Shown: positions 8,631-20,148, numbered from the stretch's first letter. The stretch: 64,000 nt of DNA from Pelomonas sp046294815 (GCA_046294815.1 JBKBOJ010000001.1:1-64000), one strand, 5' to 3'. Notes: generated by a model not told the origin, from the sequence alone. Program-made: numbers and translations.

Positions 8631-10862
8631 TCAGGTGCCGACGCGCCCGCCGTCGTTCTTGACGACCATCACCGTGGCCGAGCGCGGCCGCGCGTTGGCG
8701 CCGCCCGGACCGTAGCCCGCATTGCCCGGCCAGTGGCTGGTGTACTTCGCCGGGTTGCCGATGTCAGCGGCCAGCGTGTCCTCGCCCGGGTGCTGCACGT
8801 TCAGGAACAGCACCTTGCCGTCGGGCGTCTCGCACAGCCCGGTGATCTCCTGGTCGACGGGGCCCACCAGGAAGCGCTTGAGCGTGGACGCGGTCGGCTT
8901 CTTGCCCATGCGCGTGGTCACCGTGCCGTTGCTGCCGTAGTCCAGCGTCACGGGGCCGCCGTCGCCGACTGCGCCGGGCACGGCGGCCAGCATCATGCAG
9001 TTGGTCACGTCGGTGTAGGCGCCGTCGTCGGTCTGCACCCAGCACAGGCCGGTGCTGGGCGTGAAGACCAGACCGTCGGGGCTGGAGAAGTCCTGGTCCG
9101 CGCTCAGGCCGGACAGGTTGATGATGCCCGTGGGCGCGCCCGCCTCGGCACCGAAGAGGTAGATGTCCCAGGTGAAGCGGGTGGCCGCCGGATCGGAGCC
9201 GTCTTCCTTCACTCGGATGATGTGGCCGTTCGGGTTGCCCTGCTGCACCGTCGAGGCGCCGCGGATGTCGGTGTAGACACGCGGGTTGGCGGCGTCGGGG
9301 TTGAGCTGCGAACCCGTCACCGCGCCCAGGCGGCGGTTGCTGTTGTTGGTGAGCGTGAAGTAGATCTCGCCGCTCGTCGGGTGCACGCCGCACCATTCGG
9401 GCCGGTCCATCTTGGTCGCGCCCACGGCATCGCCGGCGATGCGCGAGTGCATCGCCACGTCGCCGGCGTCGGCAAAGGCGTAGCCGGCATACCCGGCGAT
9501 GGCCGGGTTGGTGATGCTCAGTGGCAGCCACTGGCCCGTGCCGTCGGCGTTGAATTTGGCCACGTACAGCGTGCCGGCGTCGAGGTATTTGTCGCCGGTG
9601 GCGATGCGGTCGGTGGCGGTGGCGTCGGCGGCCACCCAGTTCTGTGCCGTGACGAACTTGTAGATGTACTCGTTGCGTGCGTCGTCGCCCATGTAGATGG
9701 CCAGCGGCTTGCCCACCACCGGCTTGGAGAAGGCCGCCGACTCGTGCGCCATGCGGCCCAGCGCGGTGCGCTTCTTGACCACCGAGGTGGTGCTGTAGGG
9801 GTCGATCTCGGTGATGTAGCCCTGCAGGTTGACCTCGTGGCGGTAGTCGTCGCTGCCGTCGCTGGAGGTGCCCGTCACGCTGGTGTTCCAGCGCGCATAT
9901 TTGTCTTCGGTGCCAGCGGTTTCCCAGCCGTAGCGGCTGGCGGCGGCCGCGGTGGCCGTGACGCTGCGGCCATAGCGGGCCAGCGCGGTGTTGGCCTTGG
10001 CGCTGCGCCGGGCCTGGTCGCCGGCGGCGCGGAAGTAGTAGCCCGCCCAGTTCTCCTCGCCGGTCAGCAGGGTGCCCCAGGGCGTCTTGCCGGTGCCGCA
10101 GTTGTTGAGCGTGCCGCGCGTGCGGGTGCCGGTGGGCGAGAACTTGGTGACGGCCAGCGCATGGCCGCGCGCCGGGCCGGAGATCTCGATCTCGGTGGCG
10201 CCAGTGATGCGCCGGTTGAAGGCCGAGTTCTGCACGTAAGCGAACTTGCCGGCCGTCTTGGCGATCTCGACGATGCTCACGCCGTGGCAGTCGACCTCGA
10301 TGTCCACTTCGCTGGCCGGGCGCGGCGCCGCGCTCGGCCCGTTGACGTGCAGGAACGTCGGGTTGACGTACTCGTGGTTGATGCCCAGCAAGGCGCGGTC
10401 GTTGCTGGCGGGGTCTGGCGTGCCGGTGGCCGACAGGCCGAAGTACTCCATGCCGTCGTGGCAATCGCCGCTGCGTTTGTCGTAGCCGGTGTCGGTGCCG
10501 TCGTTCTTGTGGGCCGCGACGCCGGTGGCCAGCGGGTCGCCCAGCGCGATCAGCACCGAGGCGGTGTAGCCCGCCGGCACGCTGACCTTGTCTTCGAGCG
10601 ACTTGGCCACGGCGGTGAAGCCCAGCAGGGTTTCGGCCGGCGCGGCCGGTGCAGGCGCAGGCGCAGGCGCATCGTCACCCCCACCGCAAGCCGCCAGGCT
10701 CATGCCGCCCAGCATGGCGGTGGCAGCCGTGCCCAGGCCGCCGCGCAGGATGTTGCGGCGGCTCAGGCGCGCAGCCAGGACACTCTCAAATGTCGGATTG
10801 GCTGAGGTGTTGGAATCTTCGTCGTCGAAGTCGTGGACGGGCAGATCGCTGGGCTTGTTCAT
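8631..10862 (-). CDS. phoX: PhoX-type alkaline phosphatase, Tat-exported (DUF839 family)
   Basis: Likely periplasmic phosphatase that frees phosphate from organic esters. The start at 10862 puts a twin-arginine motif at residues 35-36 (SRRNILRG), followed by a hydrophobic stretch and a lipobox-like L-A-A-C with Cys59, so the product may be a Tat-exported lipoprotein. The 743-residue length and motifs such as G-D-C-H-D-G-M-E, G-I-N-H-E-Y and L-L-T-G-E-E-N-W fit PhoX/DUF839 proteins, known to be Ca/Fe-dependent. An upstream ATG at 10910 is possible but would extend into the leader. The position opposite phoBR supports a Pho-regulon role; a single CTGTCAT half-site lies at 10909-10915 on this strand. 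DUF839 proteins of other function cannot be excluded. Confidence 0.85.
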   Translation of the reverse strand: MNKPSDLPVHDFDDEDSNTSANPTFESVLAARLSRRNILRGGLGTAATAMLGGMSLAACGGGDDAPAPAPAPAAPAETLLGFTAVAKSLEDKVSVPAGYTASVLIALGDPLATGVAAHKNDGTDTGYDKRSGDCHDGMEYFGLSATGTPDPASNDRALLGINHEYVNPTFLHVNGPSAAPRPASEVDIEVDCHGVSIVEIAKTAGKFAYVQNSAFNRRITGATEIEISGPARGHALAVTKFSPTGTRTRGTLNNCGTGKTPWGTLLTGEENWAGYYFRAAGDQARRSAKANTALARYGRSVTATAAAASRYGWETAGTEDKYARWNTSVTGTSSDGSDDYRHEVNLQGYITEIDPYSTTSVVKKRTALGRMAHESAAFSKPVVGKPLAIYMGDDARNEYIYKFVTAQNWVAADATATDRIATGDKYLDAGTLYVAKFNADGTGQWLPLSITNPAIAGYAGYAFADAGDVAMHSRIAGDAVGATKMDRPEWCGVHPTSGEIYFTLTNNSNRRLGAVTGSQLNPDAANPRVYTDIRGASTVQQGNPNGHIIRVKEDGSDPAATRFTWDIYLFGAEAGAPTGIINLSGLSADQDFSSPDGLVFTPSTGLCWVQTDDGAYTDVTNCMMLAAVPGAVGDGGPVTLDYGSNGTVTTRMGKKPTASTLKRFLVGPVDQEITGLCETPDGKVLFLNVQHPGEDTLAADIGNPAKYTSHWPGNAGYGPGGANARPRSATVMVVKNDGGRVGT

Positions 10863-11302
10863 GCAGGCGCTCTCGTGAGGGATGAAAACCTCAGTGTTCG
10901 TTGGATGCATGACAGGCCGTTGATCCTTGGGTGTCGACTTCATGACGGCCGGGGGTGTGCGAACGCAGGCTCGCCTGGCCTGCCGCACCGGCCGCGCGCC
11001 GCGACACAGTCCGTCCGATCCACCAACCAGCCGCAACGGCACCGCCCGGTGAGCCCAGAAAGGGCAGGTGGGCGGGCCTGCTGCTGCACACCGCAGTGGT
11101 GAGCGCCGCCACGTGCACAAGGTGTTGATTCACCTAGGCTTTCGATGACCGACAGGCTCCTAGGGTGACAGAGCCCGAGATCGATGCGCTGCAGGCCCTG
11201 GCCTCGGCGGCGTCATCGGCTTCGTCGCCCGCCGTCGGCCCATCGCCTGATGCGCTGGACGCCGGGCCCGACGCGGGCGGCGCGTGGTGCCGCTTGCAAA
11301 CC
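10863..11302. other. Non-coding stretch upstream of phoX
   Basis: About 440 bp without a supportable gene. It should contain the phoX promoter. The only Pho-like element I see is one CTGTCAT half-site (minus strand, 10909-10915) without its 11-bp-spaced partner. Another pair, CTGTCAC and CTGTCGG on the minus strand near 11150-11172, is spaced 16 bp start to start and does not match a Pho box. Confidence 0.4.
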
Positions 11303-11335
11303 AAAAAAAAGGGGGGCGCCGCGGCGCCCCCTTTG
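11303..11335 (-). terminator. Terminator of icd
   Basis: A perfect G/C palindrome (GGGGGCGCCGCGGCGCCCCC, about 11312-11331) is flanked by AAA/TTT and followed on the minus strand by eight T. This is a textbook rho-independent terminator 25 nt after the icd stop. Confidence 0.9.
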
Positions 11336-11358
11336 GGTTTCAGCAGCCCTGAGCCGTA

Positions 11359-13593
<2,235 letters not shown>

Positions 13594-13733
13594 GAAGGTG
13601 TTCCGGATGAATGGCGAATCTCAGCGACGCGCATGGCCGATAGGCCGCGCGGCAAGGCTGAACTCTAGCAAGCCCCGCCGCAGCCATGCCGCTGCAGCCT
13701 TCGTCTGACCGGTCAACGGCCGCACCAATGCAA

Positions 13734-13764
13734 AAGCCCCGTGGCCTCAGCAACCACGGGGCTT
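13734..13764 (-). terminator. Terminator of cspA
   Basis: An 11-bp perfect stem (AAGCCCCGTGG at 13734-13744 with CCACGGGGCTT at 13754-13764) is followed on the minus strand by TTTTGC. It lies 33 nt beyond the cspA stop. Confidence 0.85.
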
Positions 13765-13796
13765 GTCGATGTGCCGGCCCAGCCGGCCGAGGGCCG

Positions 13797-14036
13797 TCAG
13801 GATGCCTGGGGCTGCTCTATCGTGTGGCCGGCGTCCAAGGGCGTGATGTTCTGTGCCAGCTGGCCCTTGGGGCCTTGCACCAGCTCGAACTGCACCTGGC
13901 TGCCCTGCTTGAGGGTGCGGAAGCCTTCCATCTGGATCGCCGAGAAATGGGCGAAGACATCAGCGCCGCCGGCTTCCGGCTCGATGAATCCAAAGCCCTT
14001 GGCATCGTTGAACCACTTCACTTTGCCCAGTGCCAT
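13797..14036 (-). CDS. cspA: Cold-shock protein, CspA family
   Basis: Small single-stranded nucleic-acid binding protein, 79 residues. It shows the cold-shock signature G-K-V-K-W-F-N-D-A-K-G-F-G-F-I (RNP1) and D-V-F-A-H-F (RNP2). The ATG at 14036 has GGAGAC 8 nt upstream; longer in-frame extensions lack family similarity. The C-terminus carries about 12 extra polar residues after the OB fold. The divergent clpS gene starts 182 bp away, leaving room for a long cold-shock 5' leader, though I see no specific element in it. Confidence 0.93.
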   Translation of the reverse strand: MALGKVKWFNDAKGFGFIEPEAGGADVFAHFSAIQMEGFRTLKQGSQVQFELVQGPKGQLAQNITPLDAGHTIEQPQAS

Positions 14037-14218
14037 CGTGTTGTCTCCATTGTTGTGGCTCCTCCCGTTGGAGGCGGAACAAGATTCTGGAGACGCGGCC
14101 TGTCGCGTCAATTCGGGACCTTCCCGGCCGGGTTGACCCGGAGGTTCTTGCAATTCCTGCGGCGGACGCCAACTGCCGGCTATCGATGGGGAATAGGCCC
14201 CGTCGATAGAATTCGAAT

Positions 14219-14599
14219 ATGCCTGTGCTGTCCGTCCTTCCTCTGCGAAACCAGTCGGCTCCGCCCCCGCCCACGCCGCCATTGAGGCCGGGCCGGGACG
14301 AGGGCGACGCTGCGGTGGTCGTCGAGCGCCAGCCCCAGAAGACCGAGCCCCCGCGGCTCTACCAGGTGCTGCTGCTCAACGACGATTTCACCCCGATGGA
14401 GTTTGTGGTCATGGTTCTGCAGGAATTTTTCCGGCACGACCTCGATACGGCGACGCAGATCATGCTCAAAATCCACCACGAAGGTCGCGGCGTTTGCGGT
14501 GTGTTCACCAAGGATGTCGCGGCGACCAAGGTGGAGTTGGTGCTGGCCGCCTCCCGGCGCGCCGGTCATCCCCTGCAGTGCATTATGGAGGCCGCATGA
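14219..14599 (+). CDS. clpS: ATP-dependent Clp protease adaptor ClpS
   Basis: Adaptor that delivers N-degron substrates to ClpAP. The core carries L-L-N-D-D-F-T-P-M-E-F-V and the later E-x-x-x-x-x-A-x-x-x-G-H-P-L-Q-C family pattern. There is a Pro-rich N-terminal tail of about 40 residues, as is usual for the disordered ClpS arm. The stop overlaps the clpA start in ATGA, so the two are translated together. Confidence 0.96.
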   Translation: MPVLSVLPLRNQSAPPPPTPPLRPGRDEGDAAVVVERQPQKTEPPRLYQVLLLNDDFTPMEFVVMVLQEFFRHDLDTATQIMLKIHHEGRGVCGVFTKDVAATKVELVLAASRRAGHPLQCIMEAA

Positions 14600-16920
14600 T
14601 TGCGCAAGAGCTTGAAGTCAGTCTGCACATGGCGTTTGTCGAGGCGCGGCAGCAGCGGCACGAATTCATCACCGTCGAGCACCTGCTGCTCGCGCTGCTG
14701 GACAACCCCAGCGCCGCCGAGGTGCTGCGCGCCTGCGCGGCCAACCTGGACGATCTGCGCAAGAGCCTGACGCAGTTCATCAAGGAAAACACGCCCATGG
14801 TGGGCGGCACGGATGAGGTGGACACGCAGCCCACGCTGGGTTTCCAGCGCGTCATCCAGCGTGCCATCATGCATGTGCAGAGCACCGGCAGCGGCAAGAA
14901 GGAGGTGACGGGCGCCAATGTGCTGGTGGCCATCTTCGGCGAGAAGGATTCGCACGCCGTCTACTACCTGCACCAGCAGGGCGTCACGCGCCTGGATGTG
15001 GTCAACTACATCGCTCATGGCATCAAGAAGACGGACCCCGAGCCACCCAAGCCGCTCGAGGGTCACTCCCAGGGCCGGGAAGGCGAGCGCGAGGATGGCG
15101 AGGGCGGCAACGCCAAAGCCTCGCCGCTGGAGCAGTACACGCAAAACCTGAACCAGCAGGCCAAGGACGGCAAGATCGACCCGCTGATTGGTCGTGAGAG
15201 CGAGGTCGAGCGCGTCGTGCAGGTGCTGTGCCGCCGGCGCAAGAACAACCCGCTGCTCGTGGGCGAAGCCGGCGTCGGCAAGACCGCCATCGCCGAGGGC
15301 CTGGCCTGGCGCATCACCCAAGGTGAGGTGCCCGAGGTGCTGGCCGACTCCGTCGTCTACTCGCTGGACATGGGCGCGCTGCTGGCGGGCACCAAGTACC
15401 GCGGCGACTTCGAGCAGCGCCTGAAGGCCGTGCTGAAGGCGCTGAAGGAGCAGCCCAACGCCATCCTGTTCATCGACGAGATCCACACGCTGATCGGTGC
15501 CGGTGCGGCGTCGGGCGGCACCTTGGACGCGAGCAATCTGCTCAAGCCCGCGCTGTCCAGCGGCCAAATGAAGTGCATCGGTGCGACCACCTTCACGGAG
15601 TACCGCGGCATCTTCGAGAAGGATGCGGCGTTGTCGCGGCGCTTCCAGAAGGTCGACGTGGCCGAACCCTCGGTCGAGCAGACGGTGGAGATCCTGAAGG
15701 GGCTCAAGAGCCGCTTCGAGGAGCACCACTCGGTCAAGTACGCGCTGGGCGCCCTGCAGGCCGCGGCCGAGCTGTCGGCCAAGTACATCAACGACCGTCA
15801 TCTGCCGGACAAGGCCATCGACGTCATCGACGAGGCCGGTGCCGCGCAGCGCATCCTGCCCAAGAGCAAGCAGAAGAAGACCATCACCCGCGCCGAGGTC
15901 GAGGACATCGTCGCCAAGATCGCGCGCATCCCGCCCGCCTCGGTCAACAGCGACGACCGCAGCAAGCTCAAGACGCTGGACCGCGACCTCAAGAGCGTGG
16001 TGTTCGGCCAGGATCCCGCGGTGGACGCGCTGGCAGCTGCCATCAAGATGTCCCGCTCGGGCCTGGGCCGTCCAGACAAGCCGGTCGGCTCCTTCCTCTT
16101 CAGCGGGCCCACCGGCGTCGGCAAGACCGAAGTCGCCAAGCAACTGGCCTACATCTTGGGCATCGAGCTGATCCGCTTCGACATGTCGGAGTACATGGAG
16201 CGTCATGCGGTAAGCCGCCTGATCGGCGCGCCTCCGGGCTATGTGGGTTTCGACCAGGGCGGCCTGCTCACCGAGGCCGTCACGAAGAAGCCGCATGCGG
16301 TGTTGCTGCTCGACGAGATCGAGAAGGCCCACCCTGACGTGTTCAACGTGCTGCTGCAGGTCATGGACCATGGCACGCTGACCGACAACAACGGACGCAA
16401 GGCCGACTTCCGCAACGTCATCATCATCATGACGACGAATGCCGGCGCTGAGGCGCTGAACAAGGCGACCATCGGCTTTACCACCCAGCGCCAGCAGGGT
16501 GACGAAATGGCCGACATCAAGCGCCTGTTCACGCCCGAGTTCCGCAATCGGCTGGACGCCATCGTGTCCTTCCGGCCGCTGGACGAGGAGATCATCCTGC
16601 GCGTGGTTGACAAGTTCCTGCTGCAGCTGGAAAGCCAGCTGGCCGAGAAGAAGGTCGAGGTCAGCTTCTCCGACGCGCTGCGCAAGCACTTGGCCAAGAA
16701 GGGCTTCGATCCGTTGATGGGTGCGCGGCCGATGCAGCGGCTCATCCAGGACACCATCCGGCGCGCGCTGGCCGACGAGTTGTTGTTCGGCCGCCTGACC
16801 GACGGTGGCCGCCTCAGCGTGGATGTGGACGAGAAAGGCGAGACCGTGCTGGACATCCAGCCAGCGCCTCCCAAGCCCAGCAAGGACGGCAAGCCGAAGG
16901 CGGAACCCGCGACTGCGTAA
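14596..16920 (+). CDS. clpA: ATP-dependent Clp protease ATP-binding subunit ClpA
   Basis: AAA+ unfoldase of the ClpAP protease, 774 residues. The start at 14596 (ATGA overlap with clpS) gives the conserved M-I-A-Q-E-L-E-V-S-L N-domain. Two AAA+ modules are present: Walker A GEAGVGKT at residues 223-230 and GPTGVGKT at 504-511, with Walker B I-L-F-I-D-E and V-L-L-L-D-E. A ClpP-contacting I-G-F loop is visible after the second Walker B (T-I-G-F-T). The earlier in-frame ATG at 14494 lies inside clpS and is rejected. A terminator follows. Confidence 0.97.
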   Translation: MIAQELEVSLHMAFVEARQQRHEFITVEHLLLALLDNPSAAEVLRACAANLDDLRKSLTQFIKENTPMVGGTDEVDTQPTLGFQRVIQRAIMHVQSTGSGKKEVTGANVLVAIFGEKDSHAVYYLHQQGVTRLDVVNYIAHGIKKTDPEPPKPLEGHSQGREGEREDGEGGNAKASPLEQYTQNLNQQAKDGKIDPLIGRESEVERVVQVLCRRRKNNPLLVGEAGVGKTAIAEGLAWRITQGEVPEVLADSVVYSLDMGALLAGTKYRGDFEQRLKAVLKALKEQPNAILFIDEIHTLIGAGAASGGTLDASNLLKPALSSGQMKCIGATTFTEYRGIFEKDAALSRRFQKVDVAEPSVEQTVEILKGLKSRFEEHHSVKYALGALQAAAELSAKYINDRHLPDKAIDVIDEAGAAQRILPKSKQKKTITRAEVEDIVAKIARIPPASVNSDDRSKLKTLDRDLKSVVFGQDPAVDALAAAIKMSRSGLGRPDKPVGSFLFSGPTGVGKTEVAKQLAYILGIELIRFDMSEYMERHAVSRLIGAPPGYVGFDQGGLLTEAVTKKPHAVLLLDEIEKAHPDVFNVLLQVMDHGTLTDNNGRKADFRNVIIIMTTNAGAEALNKATIGFTTQRQQGDEMADIKRLFTPEFRNRLDAIVSFRPLDEEIILRVVDKFLLQLESQLAEKKVEVSFSDALRKHLAKKGFDPLMGARPMQRLIQDTIRRALADELLFGRLTDGGRLSVDVDEKGETVLDIQPAPPKPSKDGKPKAEPATA

Positions 16921-16943
16921 CCCGCCTTCTAGCGGCATCGCCT

Positions 16944-16972
16944 GCGCCCCCTCAACGGGGGCGCCGTCTTTT
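16944..16972 (+). terminator. Terminator of clpS-clpA
   Basis: Stem GCGCCCCC (16944-16951) with GGGGGCGC (16957-16964), loop TCAAC, then CGTCTTTT. It starts 23 nt after the clpA stop. Confidence 0.8.
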
Positions 16973-17013
16973 GAGCGACAAAGCCAGTTCCACGGCGGCT
17001 GTCGGGAAAGGCG

Positions 17014-17796
17014 CTAGGGCTGCCGTGCCGGGTCTTGCCTGAAGAAGCCAGCCAGCAGTTCGTACATCGCGGGTTCCTCGGCGAGCATCGCGGCGGGCGC
17101 GACGAAGAAGGCCTCGACGGCAACGGCGAAGAATTCCTCCACGGCCTCGCCGCCGTACGGGTCGATCAAGGTGTCCTCGCCGGCGTCGACGCGCTTGCAG
17201 AACCGCTCCCACTCGGCATCGATGACGCCGATCCAGCGCTCGCGCTCGACTTTGTCCAGCGGCGGTACGCCGTCCGCCACGCCGTCGCGCATGTCGATGA
17301 CATGTGCGAATTCGTGGATGACCACGTTGAACACCTCGTCCTTGCCGAACTGCGTCGGGTCGTTGCTGACGGCGATGGCGTTCCAGGCCAGCATCAGCGG
17401 CCCACCCTCCATGGCCTCGCCGGCCAGTTCCTCGTCGTACTCGTGGACGACGCCGTTCTCGTCCTCGTAACGCCGCTGGGCGACGACCTCGCCCTCATGC
17501 ATGACGATGCCCACGAAGCCGTCGTACCAGGACAGCCCCAGGCGCAGCACCGGCAGACAGGCCTGGGCCGCGACGGCCACCGCCACCTCGTCCGTGATCT
17601 CAAAGCCACCGACGCCGTGGAACTCCTTGTCCGCGAGAAACAGGCTGCACAGACGGCGCAACTCGGCGAGATCGGCCTCGCTGCGCTGGGCGAGGAAGGG
17701 GTAGCGCAGCAGCGTCAACTGCCACAGCGCCTCGGGAATCGCGTGGCGACGTGCGGCGCGCTGCTCGCGCCAGCGCTTCAGGGCGCGCAGGATCAC
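17014..17796 (-). CDS. mtfA: MtfA-type zinc-dependent peptidase
   Basis: Cytosolic gluzincin-like peptidase. In E. coli MtfA binds the glucose-PTS repressor Mlc and has peptidase activity. The zinc motif H-E-F-A-H is visible, with an E-x-F-A-V-x-x-E-x-F-F third-ligand helix about 60 residues later. The start is a GTG at 17796 whose GTGA overlaps the lpxH stop, giving 260 residues, the normal family length; the longer frame would run through lpxH. It is last in the minus-strand run from the TPR gene. No Mlc or PTS gene is in view, so the biological partner here is unknown. Confidence 0.85.
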   Translation of the reverse strand: MILRALKRWREQRAARRHAIPEALWQLTLLRYPFLAQRSEADLAELRRLCSLFLADKEFHGVGGFEITDEVAVAVAAQACLPVLRLGLSWYDGFVGIVMHEGEVVAQRRYEDENGVVHEYDEELAGEAMEGGPLMLAWNAIAVSNDPTQFGKDEVFNVVIHEFAHVIDMRDGVADGVPPLDKVERERWIGVIDAEWERFCKRVDAGEDTLIDPYGGEAVEEFFAVAVEAFFVAPAAMLAEEPAMYELLAGFFRQDPARQP

Positions 17797-18539
17797 AGCG
17801 GCAGGCGTTGCAAGCCCTGGAGTGACAGGCGGATCACATCGCCGCGCGGCGGCATCGCGTCGCCATCCCAGTCGGAAAGCACGACGCGGCACAGCCCAGC
17901 GCCGAGGTCGTGTGTGGCCGGGCGGTGCGTGTGCCCGTGGATCAGCGTCGTGGCGCCCGCCTCGCCCAGCAGTGCGCGGCAAGCATCGGCGTCGAGGTCC
18001 GTGGCCATCAGCTGCGCAGCCTGCGACGCGCGGCTCTGGGCCCGTGCCTCGCGGCCAAAAGCCTGGCGTTCGGCCAGCGGTTTGGCAAGGAAGCTGGCTT
18101 GCCAGGCGGCCGAGCGGCTGGTGGCGCGCCAGGCCTGGTAGGCGGCATCGGCCAGGCATTGCGCATCGCCATGCGCCAGCAGCCAGCGCTGGCCGAAGGC
18201 GTCCAGCACGGTGGGATCGGGCAGGGCCGTCATGCCAGCGGCGGCCAGCATGTCGGGGCCGACGAGGAAGTCGCGGTTGCCCGGCATGAAGAACAGCGCG
18301 AGCCGCCGGCTGGCCCTGCGCAGCATCTGGACGATGCCCGCCTCGAAGGGCTCGTGACGTGCATCGTCGCCAACCCAGACCTCGAAGATGTCGCCGAGCA
18401 GCAGCACCGCCTGCGCGGGCGTCTCGGCGAGATGGCGCTCAAGCCGGGCAGTCGTTGCCGGCGTGTCCGGCCCCAGGTGCAGGTCCGACAGCAGGTCGAC
18501 CTGCTGCCACGACCCGGGTGCCGTCAGCGTGTGGATCAA
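17793..18539 (-). CDS. lpxH: UDP-2,3-diacylglucosamine diphosphatase LpxH
   Basis: Calcineurin-like phosphoesterase of lipid A synthesis, cleaving UDP-2,3-diacylglucosamine to lipid X and UMP at the inner-membrane face. Metal-binding motifs are all present: S-D-L-H-L-G, G-D-I-F-E-V-W-V-G-D-D, G-N-R-D, H-G-D and G-H-T-H-R-P. The 248 residues fit the family. The start is TTG, overlapping the ppiB stop as TTGA; this rare start is fixed by the coupling and by the lack of an in-frame ATG nearby. Confidence 0.93.
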   Translation of the reverse strand: MIHTLTAPGSWQQVDLLSDLHLGPDTPATTARLERHLAETPAQAVLLLGDIFEVWVGDDARHEPFEAGIVQMLRRASRRLALFFMPGNRDFLVGPDMLAAAGMTALPDPTVLDAFGQRWLLAHGDAQCLADAAYQAWRATSRSAAWQASFLAKPLAERQAFGREARAQSRASQAAQLMATDLDADACRALLGEAGATTLIHGHTHRPATHDLGAGLCRVVLSDWDGDAMPPRGDVIRLSLQGLQRLPL

Positions 18540-19033
18540 ACCTCGACGGCCTTCTCGATGACCACCGCCTCGACCGGCACGTCGTCATAGAAGCCCGAGC
18601 GGCTGGTCTTGACCTTCTCGATCTTGTCGACCACGTCCTGGCCTTCAACGACCTTGCCGAACACGGCGTAGCCCCAGCCCGAAGGGGTCTCGGACTTGAA
18701 GTCCAGGAAGCCGTTGTTGGTGGTGTTGATGAAGAACTGCGCGGTGGCCGAGTGGGGCGCGCTGGTGCGTGCCATGGCCAGCGTGTAGTGGGCGTTCTTC
18801 AGACCGTTGTTGGCCTCGTTCTGGATCGGGGCCTCGGTGGGTTTTTGCTTCATGCCGGGCTCAAAGCCGCCGCCCTGGATCATGAAGCCCTTGATGACAC
18901 GATGGAAGATCGTGCCGTCGTAATGGCCGCTGCGGACGTAGCTCAGGAAGTTGGCGACGGACAGCGGCGCCTTCTCCGCATCCAGCTCGATGAGGATGTC
19001 GCCGTGGTTGGTGGTGAGTTTGACTTTGCTCAT
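18536..19033 (-). CDS. ppiB: Peptidyl-prolyl cis-trans isomerase B (cytoplasmic cyclophilin)
   Basis: Cyclophilin that speeds proline isomerisation during folding. It has no signal peptide and 165 residues. The active-site pattern F-H-R-V-I-x-G-F-M-I-Q-G-G and A-M-A-R-x-x-x-P-H-S-A-T-A-Q-F-F-I-N are present. The start overlaps the stop of the secreted paralogue by 4 bp. Confidence 0.93.
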   Translation of the reverse strand: MSKVKLTTNHGDILIELDAEKAPLSVANFLSYVRSGHYDGTIFHRVIKGFMIQGGGFEPGMKQKPTEAPIQNEANNGLKNAHYTLAMARTSAPHSATAQFFINTTNNGFLDFKSETPSGWGYAVFGKVVEGQDVVDKIEKVKTSRSGFYDDVPVEAVVIEKAVEV

Positions 19034-19623
19034 TGGGATGCGGGCTCGATCAGAGCCTTGTTGATGATGATGGCCCTGACGGGCAGGTGCTGGTGCTGGT
19101 CGTAGGGGGCGACGTCAACCGTGCGGATCTTGTCCACGACCTCCATGCCCTCGATGACCTGGCCGAATACCGCATAGCCGCTGGCCGGATTGTCCGGCTG
19201 GCCGTCCAGGTAGGGGTTGTCGACCACGTTGATGAAGAACTGCGAGGTCGCCGAATGCGGGTGGTTGCTGCGCGCCATGGCCACGCTGCCGCGCACGTTG
19301 CTCAGGCCGTTGTGCGATTCGAGCGGGATGGGCGGCTTCGTCGGGCGCGGGGAGGGGGGCTTGGCGGGACGGTCGTTCAGCTTGGCGTCGTAGCCGCCGG
19401 TCTGGATCATGAAGCCGTCGATGACGCGGTGGAACACGACGCCGTTGTAATGGCCGGCCTTCACGTACTGCAGGAAGTTGGCGACGGTCTTGGGAGCCTT
19501 CTCCGCATTCAGCTGAATGCGGATGTCGCCTTCGGTGGTCTGCAGCTTCACGGTCTGAGCGGCAGCGGCCAGGGCCAGGCTGGTCAGAAGGCCGGCCAGT
19601 AGACGAGGCAGTGTCTGGGTCAT
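19030..19623 (-). CDS. ppiA: Peptidyl-prolyl cis-trans isomerase A (periplasmic cyclophilin)
   Basis: A secreted cyclophilin, 197 residues. The N-terminus is a signal peptide with a Leu/Ala core and likely cleavage after A-A-A-A-Q at about residue 23. The catalytic F-H-R-V-I-D-G-F-M-I-Q and S-A-T-S-Q-F-F-I-N patterns are intact. A proline-rich insertion (about residues 88-100) distinguishes it from ppiB next door. Tandem cytosolic and periplasmic cyclophilins suggest local duplication. Confidence 0.92.
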   Translation of the reverse strand: MTQTLPRLLAGLLTSLALAAAAQTVKLQTTEGDIRIQLNAEKAPKTVANFLQYVKAGHYNGVVFHRVIDGFMIQTGGYDAKLNDRPAKPPSPRPTKPPIPLESHNGLSNVRGSVAMARSNHPHSATSQFFINVVDNPYLDGQPDNPASGYAVFGQVIEGMEVVDKIRTVDVAPYDQHQHLPVRAIIINKALIEPASQ

Positions 19624-19632
19624 GCGGATCGT

Positions 19633-20148
19633 TCAGCGGGTGCGCAACTCGCGCGTCAGCGCCAGCGTGCGGTTGATCTTGTCGGCCAGTGCGTCGTTGG
19701 GCACGGTCGCGGCCTTCTGGGCGCGCTGGTAGGCGCGCAGCGCGAGTCGCAGCAACACGTCGCCCAGGTTCTCCTGCGCCTGCGCATGCTCGGGCTGAAG
19801 CCTCAGCGCCTGTTCCAGCGCGGTCTTGGCGGCGTCGAGCTCGCCCGCGGCGGCGTGCAGCACTGCCAGGTTGTTGAAGGGGTCGGCCAGGTCGGGGAAG
19901 TCCTGGGTCAGACGCTGGAAGATGGTCTGGGCCTGGGCGCGCTCGCCCAGGTCCATGCGCATCACGCCCAGCGTGAAGCGCAACTGCAAGTCGTCCGGCG
20001 AGCGGGTCAGCGCTTGTTCCAAGAGCGCGACGGCCTGGGGCTTCTGCCCGGCCAGCCAAAGGCGTTGGGCGTCGGCCAGGTCGTCTGCCCGTACGGGCGT
20101 GGCTGCCAGGGTCAGCAGCAGCGCGAGGGAGGGGAGGGGCAGGCGCAT
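19633..20148 (-). CDS. Exported TPR-repeat protein
   Basis: A 171-residue protein with a signal peptide (hydrophobic core residues 5-16, cleavage near A-T-P-V-R-A). It then has about three tetratricopeptide repeats with the usual A-x-x-L and A-x-x-x-L-x-x-A-L pattern (residues 25-135). It probably acts as a periplasmic scaffold. It is first in the minus-strand run TPR, ppiA, ppiB, lpxH, mtfA, with only 9 nt to ppiA. Specific partners cannot be named from sequence. Confidence 0.82.
   Translation of the reverse strand: MRLPLPSLALLLTLAATPVRADDLADAQRLWLAGQKPQAVALLEQALTRSPDDLQLRFTLGVMRMDLGERAQAQTIFQRLTQDFPDLADPFNNLAVLHAAAGELDAAKTALEQALRLQPEHAQAQENLGDVLLRLALRAYQRAQKAATVPNDALADKINRTLALTRELRTR

Noticed and set aside
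11119..11180. Possible Pho box upstream of phoX (CTGTCAC and CTGTCGG on the minus strand)
   Set aside because: The repeats are 16 bp apart start to start instead of 11, so they do not form a Pho box.
14494..14595. N-terminal extension of ClpA
   Set aside because: It lies inside clpS; the ATG at 14596 overlaps the clpS stop and gives the conserved ClpA N-terminus.
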